From NCBI GenBank assembly GCA_028564925.1, contig CM053034.1:153801356-153865355 (forward strand): 64,000 nucleotides of DNA, read 5' to 3'. Made by a program: the position numbers and the translations under genes. Positions 1 to 10,680 of this stretch are shown here, in pieces. Position 1 is the stretch's first letter. Every line of letters starts with the position of its first letter. This DNA is from Lithobates sylvaticus (lineage: Eukaryota > Chordata > Amphibia > Anura > Ranidae). The notes under the pieces were generated by a model. It had not been told where the DNA came from. It did not search any database and saw only the letters and a list, made by a program, of their open reading frames with translations.

Positions 1-115
1 ATGTTGTAGGAAAATTTGAGAACCAGAGCTCAAATTTTGTGCAGATGGAAACAGTCGGAATTTCGGACAACAAGCTCCGATCGCATATTTGCCGTCCGAC
101 TGTGTGTACGTGGCA
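1..115. repeat. Right end of a Harbinger-type short element, cut by window edge
   Basis: The stretch ends in GTCCGACTGTGTGTACGTGG, the inverted form of the ACACACGGTCGGAC-type ends seen at 2579-3004. The left part lies outside the window. No coding capacity. The family is inferred from the end motif only. Confidence 0.4.
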
Positions 116-744
116 TTAAAGTGCAATTTCAAGGAACAAATTTCCAATGTTTCTGACCCTAGCCATTCATTGTTTTTTTTTTAAATAAATAATATAATGG
201 AAAAAAAAAAATCTAAGCCCAAATATTACTAAACTGAGCCCACTGTCACGTGATGATGCACATCACCTCTTCCATTCACAGATGTGGTTACCAGAAGTTG
301 AAAAGCCTGAATCCACTGTCATGTGAAATCTGTGGTACCTCCTCCAGTCATGGAAACTGGCACTCTGGCCCCTGTGTCATGACACTGCTGCTGCTGGTAG
401 TTTGTTGGGGTTGTGTGGTCTGCTCACAGGTTCAGACCTGGCTGTCTATGAGGCTGTATGTGGAAGTTGTTATGTTTGACTTCGTACAAAAATGTGAAAT
501 ATGAACAATTATTATTTCAATGATTTGAGGTATATTATAGGCTTATTACACATAAATGCGTTCTTTAATTGGAATTTTGGCTAAATTGCTTAATTATCTT
601 ATTTAAAATTATTCATTACTTCACACTAGTACTTTGAAAATCCCGCCAAGCTGGGTCCAAAAAATTTATAAAAATTGGGTTTGTTTTAATAGCTAACCAC
701 AGTTTGCTTTAGAAATGTGAAAGGAAGAAACAGTTTGTTTAAGG
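116..744. other. No gene recognised
   Basis: AT-rich single-copy-looking DNA with A and T runs. The short open frame near 250-504 has no recognisable domain, no splice context and no supporting neighbour, so it is left uncalled. Confidence 0.5.
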
Positions 745-930
745 CAGTGGTACCCAACCTCAGTCCTCAAGTACCCCCAAAAGATCATGAGTTTAGGATT
801 TCCTTCACCTTGCACAGGTACTTTAAATCAAAGGCAATGGCTTGATATTTATTAAAGCTATTTAATCTATTGAAAATTACCAAAACATGGCCTGTTGGAG
901 GCAGTTGAGTACTAAGGTTGGGAATCACTT
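745..930. mobile_element. hAT-type short non-autonomous element, diverged copy
   Basis: It starts CAGTGGTACCCAACCTCAGTCC and ends near GGTTGGGAATCACT, an imperfect inverted pair. It matches the pattern of the much better preserved copy at 54449-54614, which has an 8-bp target duplication. Here the flanks no longer match clearly, which suggests an older insertion. No coding region. Confidence 0.6.
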
Positions 931-1879
931 ATTTAGTACACCACAGACAGTTTTCCTTTCAGACACTTTGATCAGCAAGGCTAGAATTGTGCGGCCTTCA
1001 ACACCTGTCCAGCATTCAATGTTGCCAGAAGTGTGATTTGCCACTCCCCTTTCGGACCAGACCATTCTCTGATAAGCTCAGCATCCTGGTTTTGCCCGAG
1101 TTGTGCCAACAGCAGTCATGGATTGTAGAGGGATGCTGAAGCTTTGATACAGAGCCTAGATGTGATAGGGTCACTTTAAGCCACCACAACAGCTTTATGG
1201 CTTTGGTGTAGCTGTCATCTATGTAACCTGCCTTGCTGACTGAATTATTTAAATCAGTAAGGTAAAGTGGCTCTAAATATTCATGAAGTGACATGACTTG
1301 CACATAAGCCTCAGCGGAGGAAATCTGATGATTTCACTAGACTCGTTTGCTTTGGAGATTTTCATGCACTGTTTACTTATTGTGCAATTTGGCAGAGATT
1401 GTAGTTCGCAGAAAGTACTGCTGGCCCTACATGCACTCAGAACGTGTGACTGACACATTCCAAACGGCACTCACTTACACAGAATTCATCATGAGCCTCA
1501 GCAGCATCTTCCTGTCTCACGTGTACCAAGTGTTAATATTTCCTAGTGCATCAGTAGAGTGTCAGTATCACATCTTTCTGAAGAAATGGTTTAACCCCAA
1601 AAACTATTATACTTTCATGGAATTATGTATAAAAATGTAACATGCTTAAAGACCTCCACTGACATCTTTTACTTTAAAAAATGTACTAAGATATACCATA
1701 CCTTAAAATTCCCCTGGTAGAATTAGAAGATGCTCAAGGGTGCATTTTAACCCGAGCCCCAGAGGCTGCATGGAGTTCAGATCGATTTAAATACGACTCA
1801 TATGATTAGGCATGTGGTTGCCATCATCCCTAACGATAATTATAATGAAGGAAAACCTCTATTGGTGGGATTTTTAAGG
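931..1879. other. No gene recognised
   Basis: Open frames here (for example around 1347-1640) are short and resemble no known domain. No inverted ends or tandem arrays were seen. Confidence 0.5.
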
Positions 1880-2075
1880 CAACAAACTAAATTTTGAAAA
1901 AATATATATAAATTTATTGAGTGAAAAAATAAATTTCCAGAAAAATTCCAGACATTTTATACACAGATGATCCTAAAAGCATTGTACATTATGAAAGAAG
2001 ATACAGTGATACATTTAATCCAACGCGTTTCAATAAACCATAGTAGTTGGAATCTTCATCAGGGATAATGTATCA
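1880..2075 (-). repeat. Solo hammerhead-headed unit with AATAAA tail
   Basis: Read on the minus strand, the unit begins with a hammerhead-like core (2007-2075) and ends with an AATAAA signal at 1913-1918 followed by AT-rich sequence. The same order, ribozyme-like head then roughly 100-250 bases then poly(A) signal, recurs elsewhere in this window (26.2-26.5 kb and 10.7-11.8 kb). No protein is encoded. This would fit a small non-autonomous retroelement; the family assignment is inference. Confidence 0.5.
2007..2075 (-). ncRNA. Hammerhead-like ribozyme core with long helix I
   Basis: Minus-strand CTGATGA lies at 2056-2062 and GAAAC at 2027-2031. The flanks GTGATACATT (from 2075) and AATGTATCAC (to 2007) pair over about 10 bases, giving helix I on the outside as in type I hammerheads. 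Helix II between the two boxes is weak (AAC/GTT). Helix III would have to be very short, as reported for hammerheads of Penelope-like elements. Probably decayed. Confidence 0.5.
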
Positions 2076-2578
2076 CTATCTAAAAAAGATCAAAAAATAC
2101 AACATTTTAGGGATAACATATTGGAGTCACAAATTAATGCTCATACATATTATCCATATATCTACACAGTGATATTTTTAGGACAACAGGGAGTCCAATC
2201 AAATGCATCCCATATGCATAAACAAAAACGAGAGTAATCACTTACTTTCATAATCATAATTAAACATGTGGTAATTGCATTCCCCATGGTGTCAGCCTTA
2301 GAAGGACCCACAAACTACACATGGTATGGACCCCAAAGTTCTCTACAGGACGACCAGATGAAAAAATGTCCGAGATTGTATTGGTGCTTGAAAGAGGCTG
2401 CAAATGCTAAAAACATATGCAGACTATTAGAAACAGACAGTGCAAAAAAAAAAAAAAAAAGGCACAAATTGTCCCAGGTAACAACAAAGAGTTATCATAT
2501 ATAACACTTACCCTGCAAGAGCTGCCTGCACAAGGTCCTTAGAAGGCTGGAGTGTACTGTCATACAACACCCCTCTAA
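2076..2578. other. No gene recognised; A-run at 2442-2460
   Basis: AT-rich DNA. The open frame at 2268-2504 ends in a lysine run produced by the A-run and shows no domain. Confidence 0.5.
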
Positions 2579-3004
2579 AGCCCCATACACACGGTCGGAC
2601 TTTTTCATGGATTCTGTCCGATCGGACAATGTTGTTGAAAAATCAGACCGTGTGTATGCACCATCGGACAGTGTACGTCGGATTATCCGACGGACAAAGT
2701 CTTATCTCCTGCTGGATAGATTTGCCGACAACCCGGTCCGATCACACCAAATCCGATCGTGTGTACGGTTGTCCGACCGGACAAAGTGCTACGCATGCTC
2801 AGATCACATTACAAGACCAAAGCTATTGGCTACTAGCCTCTACGTAGTCCCGTCGTAGGCAACAAACGTCACCACGTTCAGAATGATCGGATTTTCCGAC
2901 AACTTTGTCCGACCGTGTGTACGCAAAACCAACATCAGACAAAGTATGACGGACAGGATCCGACCGACCTGGTCCGCGGATTGTCCGACCGTGTGTATGG
3001 GGCT
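2579..3004. mobile_element. Harbinger-type short element (MITE)
   Basis: Ends are AGCCCCATACACACGGTCGG and its inverse CCGACCGTGTGTATGGGGCT. The 3-bp TAA is present on both sides (2576-2578 and 3005-3007), as expected for PIF/Harbinger insertion. The interior is about 430 bp with repeated TCCGAC motifs and no transposase. Its ends resemble those of the coding Harbinger element starting at 59071, so that kind of transposase could have moved it. Confidence 0.8.
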
Positions 3005-3363
3005 TAATAGTTAGCCTCCTAGCTGTCTAGCTGAGGAGGGGAATGGCACCAATACGCCGTCCTTGGCGTCCTATTTTATATGGTGTTCCGTGCGCCATCC
3101 AGCCATGTCACATGATCCCAATGACGCGGCCCGCAAACATGCGCCACGTCATCAATAACATGCCGCGCATTAGACACAAACTATGTCCAGGCGCGCCATG
3201 CAGTCAAGGTACTCCATTCTAAAATGTAAAAAAACTATTCTAATAGTTTAACATAATGCAGCAACATCCACATACGTAGAACACTAGAGGTGATTTATTC
3301 TTCCAAAGCAAATATACTTTTGTACACTGGTACTGACTAGTATACCAATGTTTCTCCTCTCCC
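3005..3363. other. No gene recognised
   Basis: Includes a GC-richer patch at 3040-3190. The lost end of the neighbouring Tc1 element lies somewhere near 3375, and nothing left of that matches a Tc1 terminal repeat. Confidence 0.5.
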
Positions 3364-3957
3364 TCAATTTCTCTCCATATTCCCATCAACTCTGACCAGC
3401 TTCCCTGTCCCTGCTGAAGAAAAGCATCCCCACAACATGATGCTGCCACCACCATGTTTCACGATGGGGATGGTGTGTTCAGGGTGATGTGCAGTTTTAG
3501 TTTTCCGCCACACATAGTGTTTTGCTTTTAGGCCAAAAAGTAAAATTTTGGTCTCATTTGACCAGAGCACCTTCTTCCACATGTTTGCTGTGTCCCCCAC
3601 ATGGCTTCTCATAAAGTTCAAAAGGGACTTCTTATGGCTTTCTTTTAACAATGGCTTTCTTCTTGCTACTATTCAATAAAGGCCATATTTGTGGAGTGCA
3701 TGACTAATAGTTGTCCTGTGTACAGATTCTCCCACCTGAGCTGTGGATCTCTGCAGCTCCTCCAGAGTTACCATGGGCCTCTTGGCTGCTTCTCTGATTA
3801 ATGCTCTCCGTTTAGGTGGACGGCCATATCGTGGTAGATTTGTAGTTGTGCCATACTCTTTCCATTTTTGGATGATGGATTGAACAGTGCTCCATGAGAT
3901 GTTCAAAGCTTGGTATTTTTATTTTTTTATAACCTAACCCTGCTGTAGCCACCCTGG

Positions 3958-4927
3958 CGATATGATTATGTCAGATTTTTGCGTCTGAAAGTGGTACATT
4001 GTTTTGTATAGAAATTTGGCATTTTATATTTTAGGCCTGTAATTCTTAGTAATAACTTAAATCTGTCCAAACAAGAGTCTAGTAGACATCCCTGGTATGA
4101 TAAAGTTTGAAACACTAAATCAGAATATAATAAATAACTATAAATAATTATAAAAAATAATAATATAATAATATTATTATTATCGATTCATATAGCGCCA
4201 ACAGTTTACGCAGTGCTTTACAATGTAGAGAATGTGTACAATTACAGTACATCTCAATACAGAAGGGACAGGAGGGCCCTGCTCGCAGAGCTTACATTCT
4301 AAAGGGAGAGGGTGGTGGTACAAAAGGTAATAGATGCAGGTAATGATTTGATGGGGTGGCTCGGGGACAGTTGTTAGGTGGCTGTGGCATAGGCTTCCCT
4401 GAATTTCCCCACGATTAACTATCGCTCAATTCTGCAAGTGTTCTAATTTAATATCGCTGTTTTCTAGCTGGTCTCAAACCACTTTTGATGTAAAGGGACG
4501 CTTTTTGGTTGCTATGGACAATCTCCAGTTTCCAGGCAGAAAGAACAGTATATATAATATAAAAGTGCATGCAGGGCACTGGACAAAGCACTTGGGACAA
4601 AAGGGATGTGAAATGATTTGATACAGTAATGTAATCTGTAAGAATATTGTGTACTGTAAGTGTTATGAATTTTTAACTTTTTAAATTTGCTGCCCGGCTC
4701 CGCCCCTGTGCATCGCAACGCTCACAGGGAATGGAGCCTGGCACACAGAGGCATCGGGCAGAGGACACAGCCTGCAGACACAGTGTAGGGGACATTGCAG
4801 GATCGTGAGGACAAGGTAAATACACTGCACAAGGATCCTGAGATGCAATCCCGAGTGTGGCTTGTGGTTACCGCTAATGGTACTGAAATTTAACCCCGAG
4901 CCACACTCGGGAATACCGTCAGGGAGG
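3958..4927. mobile_element. TTAA-flanked short element inside the Tc1 gene
   Basis: Ends are GCCACCCTGGCGATAT and its near-inverse ATACCGTCAGGGAGG. The right flank is TTAA (4928-4931) and the left flank TGTA, apparently a mutated TTAA. The target TTAA belongs to the Tc1 transposase reading frame. TTAA duplication is the hallmark of piggyBac-type transposition; no transposase is present. A hairpin around CCCGAGTGTGGCT (4851-4915) lies next to the right end. Confidence 0.7.
4150..4320 (-). repeat. L2-type 3' tail (SINE or LINE end)
   Basis: On the minus strand the sequence runs through GTAAAGCACTGCGTAAACTG and GGCGCTATATGAAT and then a TAA-type microsatellite. This matches the 3' tail of the SINE at 54850-55205 and the L2-type tail known from vertebrates. 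Only the tail is present. It sits inside the 3958-4927 element and was probably a separate insertion. Confidence 0.6.
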
Positions 4928-5461
4928 TTAAACTTCTCCACAGCTTTATCCCTGACATGTTTGGTGTGTTCCTTGGCCTTCATGATGCTGCTTGTTCTGT
5001 AAAATTCTCTAACAAACCTCTGATGGCTTCACAGAACAGCTGTATTTTATACTGAGATTAAAAATTACACACAGGTGGACTCTATTTACTAATTAGGTGA
5101 CTTCTGAAGGCAATCAGTTCCACTAGATTTTAGTTAGGGGTATCAGAGTATAAGGGGCTGAATACAAATGCACGCCACACTTTTCAGATATATATTTGTA
5201 AAAGATTTGGAAAACTATTTATCATTTTCCTTCCACTTCACAATTATGTGCCACTTTGTGTTGGTCTATCACATAAAATGCTAATAAAATACATTTACAT
5301 TTTTGGTTGTAACATGACAAAATGTATACAATTTTAAGAGGCATGAATACCTTTTCAAGGCACTGTAACCTAAAAGTGCAAAGTTGTGTTCTTGTGAAAT
5401 GATGTCAGGAGCCCACTGCTATAGTGTTCATTTTTTTTCTGCTTACTGATCATTTGTTTAA

Positions 5462-6091
5462 AGTGGATGTAAACTCACTCTCATCCTTTCTAAACTGCAA
5501 TATTGGTTATCTAAAAGGATATACATGCCTCCTGCATGTATACTTATCTGTCAAATGTCTCCCCTCTGTCTGCTATGAGACCCAAAAAATGCAGATTTTG
5601 TGGGTGGGTCTGTTTTCCAGGGCTCAGTGGGTGGAGTCGTGATGTCAGTAGACTCCCCGCCCACCTCTACACTCCCCTTATCAACATGCATTTTCTCCTG
5701 TGTATTTCTTATACTGAACTTCTGCTATGATCACTAACATCCAGTCAAAACCCAGAAAAGTCCCCACATGACTTCAGCATGCCAAATCATGCTGAGGTGT
5801 GGAACAGCCAATCCTTGCAGAGCTGCTGAAGAAATGAGTGGGGTGGGAATTAAAAAATAATGCATGTCTTAGGCTAGTGCACGAGATATGTAAACCACCT
5901 GTCAATCACAGCAAGGGGGAAGAACGAACAAAGTTTTCACAGTTTGTTCGTTTTATTTCACTGAAAAAAGATATGAGGATTGCTCAGAGCTGGATTAACT
6001 CTTTGTGGCAAGACTGGGCACAGCTGATCTGAAATCCCATACTCTATATTGTGCCAGACAAAAAAATAAAAATGTGGGGTTTACATCCACT
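5462..6091. mobile_element. TTAA-flanked short element, AGTGGATGTAAAC family
   Basis: Perfect 13-bp inverted ends AGTGGATGTAAAC / GTTTACATCCACT with TTAA on both sides (5458-5461 and 6092-6095). 630 bp, no coding capacity. Target site and size fit a piggyBac-type non-autonomous element; the superfamily is inferred from the TTAA only. Confidence 0.75.
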
Positions 6092-6758
6092 TTAAGGAGC
6101 CTGACAGCTTGAAGTCTCCTTTTTCATTGTTACCAATAGTATTTCAAGTGTTTCTAGGGTTGGTAAATTACACTTTTAGGAAGAAGAATTAATATTGAGC
6201 TTCATTCTGGGTAGGACAATGATAGCTAGATACAGAGATAATAAGGGGTAGACATACTATTTAAAAATACTGTGCTGGTGCACAAGGGCCCTCTGGGAAC
6301 CTTTAAATTAGTTGTGTATTGGACAGTTGCTTGGGTGCTCTTTCATTGTTATGATGGAACCCTTTATCTGTGCTCCTGGTTTGTAATATGAAAGTAGTTA
6401 GTTAGCTAGTGGACACTTGCATCCTTACAAAGTGAGAGTGATTCCCTTCTTAGACAATGGTAACCAGAACAGATGTCTTATTTGGAAAATTCACCTTTAC
6501 CTCATGTTCTCATGATAACAGTAAAATGTGGGATTTCCCATCGCTTACTGTCTTTGTGACATTGATAACCAGGGCAAATAAAGGTTGTGACTCTCCCCAG
6601 TTGGGCACAAACATAAATAAAAACTTTGACAGGGGCTCAAATTCTTCCCTACTCTACCTAAAACCGTAGATTGTTTTTTACTATATATACCCCAAAATCC
6701 TAGGCCCAGTAGACTGTCCTTTTTTGCCCCTTTTTCTCTGCCACTGCAATAGACTTAA
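6092..6758. other. No gene recognised
   Basis: AT-rich DNA; the open frame at 6457-6669 shows no domain. Confidence 0.5.
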
Positions 6759-7228
6759 AAGAGAAGTTCAGGAATAAAAAAAAAAAAAACATCCATACTC
6801 ACCTAGGTGGATGCAGCATCAGTTTGATGCTGCATCTGTGCCCCGCTGCATCTAAGACCAAGCAGTCAAGGATTCGCTTGGTTCTCGGCCTTCAATGAGC
6901 AGAGAGCCAGTGACTGTCATTCACCGGCACTCTGCTTTGCCCCTCCAGTGCTCACTGGAGCGTTGGGCTGTGGAGGGGGTGGGAGTGGCTGGCTCTGTCT
7001 CCCAGCGGTTCTCTGAGACGCTGAGCCAGTTGCTGCTCAGGAATCTGGATGGCTAATGATTAAAAAAATCTAGATCACGCCACAGCCTTGACCAGTTCAG
7101 TGATGTCAGCCAACAGTAGAACTTAGCCTACTGTCGTCTGAAAACGGGTCACAGGAGTACAGAACGAAGTGTACTCCTGTGATCCATAGGAGAAGTAGGA
7201 CCAGAAGAACCTTGGCCCAACTTCTCTT
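6759..7228. mobile_element. TTAA-flanked short element, AAGAGAAGTT family
   Basis: Ends AAGAGAAGTTCAGG and CCCAACTTCTCTT are inverted over about 10 bases. The left flank is TTAA (6755-6758) and the right flank TTAT, one base off. The interior is GC-richer than the flanks and holds a hairpin of GATGCAGCATC type near 6810-6830. No coding region. Confidence 0.6.
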
Positions 7229-7321
7229 TTATAGTCTCAGTAATCTTAAATGTTACTTTGTCAAACTGTTTTGGGATAGGGATCAGTTCTAAGGAAGAAT
7301 GGATAGGGCTATTTTGCTATA

Positions 7322-7743
7322 CAGGGGGTCCCCGGGTTACAAACAAGATAGGGACTGTAGGTTTGTTCTTAAGTTGAATCTGTTTGTAAGTTGGAACAGG
7401 TACATTTTTTAAGTGTAGCTGCAGCCAAAAAAATCTATTAAGTTTTTTAGATAACATAAAGAAGGGTTATCACCCCTGTAACATTTGTTTTGCTGTCTGT
7501 GCCCCTGTTCAGAAGATTTCACCTCACCTTCTGTCCCAATGACAATTGGATTTTGAAAATTTGGGGTTGTTAGGGAAACATGGACTGGTGGTAAAGCATC
7601 AGTGGAGACACCTTTTTCCCATATTAACTCAGGAGTGAATTTCCCTTCCTAGGGGTGGATTTCCTCTCACTTCCTGTTGTCTCCCTCCGTTTGTAAGTAG
7701 GAGTCGTTTGTAAGTCGGATGTTTGTAAGTAGGGGACCCCCTG
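7322..7743. mobile_element. pogo/Tigger-type short element with TA target site
   Basis: Ends CAGGGGGTCCCCGGGTTACA and, inverted, AAGTAGGGGACCCCCTG, with TA on each side (7320-7321 and 7744-7745). CAGG-type ends rich in GTCCCC with a TA duplication are characteristic of pogo/Tigger elements in vertebrates. 422 bp, no transposase. Confidence 0.7.
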
Positions 7744-7745
7744 TA

Positions 7746-8778
7746 GTATTAAACATTTGAGGCTTCAGATGAGATGAGAATTCTACAAGATTTAAAGAGG
7801 TTTATGATAAATGCACAGAACCATCAAGTATTTTAAAAGTATATTTGCAGCTTCCCGACACATCATAGCCATATCCTCTAATACATTTCTGTACTGGCCC
7901 AGCTCCTATACCCCGCCCCTTACCTCCCCACATAAACTTTTTTGTAACAGCCAGGGGAGGAGCAAAGCGGAATGCTATAGAATGTCACTTGACTGACAGT
8001 TCTGAGTCTGCTGGGGTTTTTGTTGACATTCCATCCAACATAGTGATGCCTAGCAGCAGTCTCAAGCTTTCAAATGTCTACATAAGGCAGGCTATTACAG
8101 GTAACTAGCATGATTAAAATATAGTAAATGCACATATACATTTTTGTTGAAATTAATGGTCGGGCAACTTTAATGACTTGTCCTGTCAATGTCACTCCCT
8201 TCTGCTCCCTTTCTCTTTTTTCACATACCACATCATGTTCCTAATGCCAGATAAGGATGCATGCTGGCACCCCTTATCACTGCAGTGTGTTCTCTGTGGC
8301 CTGTGTGCAGCAAATCAAACTTTAACCCCTTCACAAGGGCAAATTCTTTGAAATGTGGAGCAATCACTGCTATGTAAGAAATTACACAAGCTGCACTTTG
8401 ACCACGCGATCATCACTTATCAAGTTAACCGTTCCCCTGCTATTGTAAAATAGAAGGGTGTTTGGTGTTATTCCAAATCCTCATTTTTATACTTTGGCCC
8501 CTGACAGCGGGCATCCAGTAAAAGTCAGTTGGACCTTCCTGACATCAGCACACAGTAAAAACAGGGGGTCAGAAAAACAGTACACAATATCAAAATGTAT
8601 GCAAATATGTGTATGCTATGAGCAGCACTAACTGACTCTTTTTGTTACTATCCTCCCATCTAATGTAAAAGACATAAGAGCATTTTTGACAGGGTTGTAT
8701 ATTTTAGCTAGCTAGTCACTATTTTTTATTTATTCAAGTGGTTTGTAAAAATTATTCAGTTTCATTATTTCATCTATG
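7746..8778. other. No gene recognised
   Basis: No inverted ends, tandem arrays or coding domains were seen in this kilobase. Confidence 0.5.
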
Positions 8779-8780
8779 TA

Positions 8781-10364
8781 CAGTATCTCACAAAAGTGAG
8801 TACACCCTTCACATTTTTGTAAATATTTTATTTTAATCTTTTCAAGTGACAACACTAAATAAATGACACTTTGCTACAATGTAAAGTAGTGAGTGTACAG
8901 ATTGTATAACAGTGTAAATTTGCTGTCCCCTCAAAATAACTCAACACACAGCCATTAATGTCTAAACTGCTGGCAACAAAAGTGAGTACACCCCTAAGTG
9001 AAAATATCCAAATTGGGCCCAATTAGCCATTTTCCCTCCCTGGTATCATGTGACTCATTAGTGTTACAAGGTCTCAGGTGTGAATGGGGAGCAGGTGTGT
9101 TAAATTTGGTGTTATTGCTCTCAACCTCTCATACTGGTCACTGGAAGTTCAACATGGCACCTCATGGCAAAGAACTCCCTGAGGATCAGAAAAAATGTAT
9201 TGTTGCTCTACATAAAGATGGCTTAGGCTACAAGAAGATTGTCAAGACCCTGAAACTGAGCTGCAGCACGGTAGCCAAGACCATACAGTGGTTTAACAGG
9301 ACAGGTTCTACTCAGAACAGGCCTCGCCATGGTCAACCAAAGAAGTTGAGTGGACGTGCTCAGCGTCATATCCAGAGGTTGTCTTTGGGAAATAGACATA
9401 TTAGTGCTGCCAGCATTGCTGCAGAGGTTGAAGGGGGGGAGGGGGTCAGCCTGTCAGTGCTCAGAGCATACACTGCACGCTCATCAAATTGGTCTGCATG
9501 GCTGTCATCCCAGAAGGAAGCCACTTCTAAAGATGATGTACAAGAAAGCCCACAAACAGTTTGCTGAAGGCAAGGGAACTAAGGACCTTCATTACTGGAA
9601 CCATGTCCTGTGGTCTGATGAGACCAAAGACAAGTGTGTCTTGTTTACAGTTAAACATGGTGGTAGGAGTGTTATGGTCTGGGGCTGCATGAGTGCTGCT
9701 GGCACTGGGGAGCCACAGTTCATTGAGTAAACCATGAATGCCAACATGTACTGTGACATACTGAAGCAGAGCAGGATCCCCTCCTTTCGGAGACTGGACC
9801 GCAGGGCTGTATTCCAACATTATAACGACCCCAAACACACCTCCAAGACAACCACTGCCTTGCTAAAGAAACTGAGGGTAAAGGTGACGGACTGGCCAAA
9901 CATGTGTCCAGAAACCTACTAAATCCTATTGAGCATCTGTGGGGCACCTTCAAACGGAAGATGGAGGAGCGATAGGTCTCTAACATCCACCAGCTCCATG
10001 ATGTCATCATGGAGGAGTGGAAGAGGACTCCAGTGGCAACCTGTGACGCTCTGGTGAACTCAATGCCCAAGAGGGTTAAGGCAGTGATGAAAACTAATGG
10101 TGGCCACACAAAATATTGACACTTTGGGCCCAATTTGGACATTTTCACTTAGGGGTGTTCTCACTTTGGTTGCCAGCGGTTTAGACATTAATGGCTGTGT
10201 GTTGAGCTATTTTGAGGGAACAACAAATTTACACTGTTATACAAGCTGTACACTCACTACTTTACATTGTAACAAAGAGTAATATCTTTAGTGTTGTCAC
10301 ATGAAAAGATATAATAAAATATTTACAAAAATGTGAGGGGTGTACTCAATTTTGTGAGATACTG
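8781..10364 (+). mobile_element. Tc1 element with about 240-bp inverted ends
   Basis: Both termini are present. The left begins CAGTATCTCACAAAAGTGAG and the right ends with the inverse, with TA at 8779-8780 and 10365-10366. The inverted ends run from 8781 to about 9020 and from about 10121 to 10364, far longer than in minimal Tc1 elements. The single transposase gene between them is broken. A partial second copy of this family lies at 46501-46826. Confidence 0.9.
9154..10119 (+). pseudogene. Tc1-type transposase, frameshifted
   Basis: The start MAPHGKELPEDQKK at 9154 was chosen because it follows the inverted end directly. A paired helix-turn-helix region follows, with GSTQNRPRHGQPKKLS as the linker, then the DDE domain: WSDETK (first Asp, near 9615), GGRSVMVWGCMSAAGTG, YNDPKHT (second Asp, near 9825) and NPIEHLWG (Glu, near 9935). 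The three catalytic residues are therefore present, but the reading frame changes near 9430-9470, there is a stop at 9728-9730, and further breaks occur after 9920. The end RVKAVMKTNGGHTKY is intact. Inactive copy of moderate age. Confidence 0.85.
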
Positions 10365-10366
10365 TA

Positions 10367-10680
10367 TTCTTGATCTTTGATTTTGCCGCTGGGGCCAATA
10401 TAATATGTTCTATAAAATTACAAATATCAGAAATGTTTAATTATAATTTCAATATATTTTTTCAAGAAAAATATTTACTAGGTTATAATAATGTTATTAA
10501 CAACGTTAAACACAGTGAAGAAAATGGAGTCCTAAGATGTTGCAATGCAATAATTGTGTTCTTTGCTTTTCTTTGGGCGTTGTAATGCATATTCAATCAC
10601 AGTCTGCACTCTCAGGTCTTATTATACTGTATTCCCTGATGCAGAGTTTAAATATTTTAAATTGTATGTCAATTGATGAA
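10367..10680. other. No gene recognised
   Basis: AT-rich spacer between the Tc1 element and the palindrome. Confidence 0.5.

Larger units (their letters stand above)
3364..4983 (-). pseudogene. Tc1-type transposase remnant
   Basis: The start MKAKEHTKHVRDK lies at 4983 and the reading is cut after about 19 residues by the 3958-4927 insertion. Beyond it come the DNA-binding helix-turn-helix region (near 3906, NISWSTVQSIIQKW, then the GRPPKRRA hook) and, after a frame change near 3660, the start of the DDE catalytic domain with WSNETK and GGGSIMLWGCFSSAGTG. Tc1 proteins normally have WSDET at this place, so the first catalytic Asp appears replaced by Asn. The second Asp and the Glu lie in the missing C-terminal part. 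Not functional. Confidence 0.85.
3375..5365 (-). mobile_element. Tc1/mariner element, one end lost, split by insertion
   Basis: The right end reads, on the minus strand, CAGTGCCTTGAAAAGGTATT and is followed by TA (5366-5367), the expected Tc1 target site. A leader of roughly 380 bases leads to the transposase start at 4983. The element is interrupted by a TTAA-type element at 3958-4927. The left end, including the C-terminal part of the transposase and the second inverted repeat, is missing beyond about 3375. An old, inactive copy. Confidence 0.8.
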
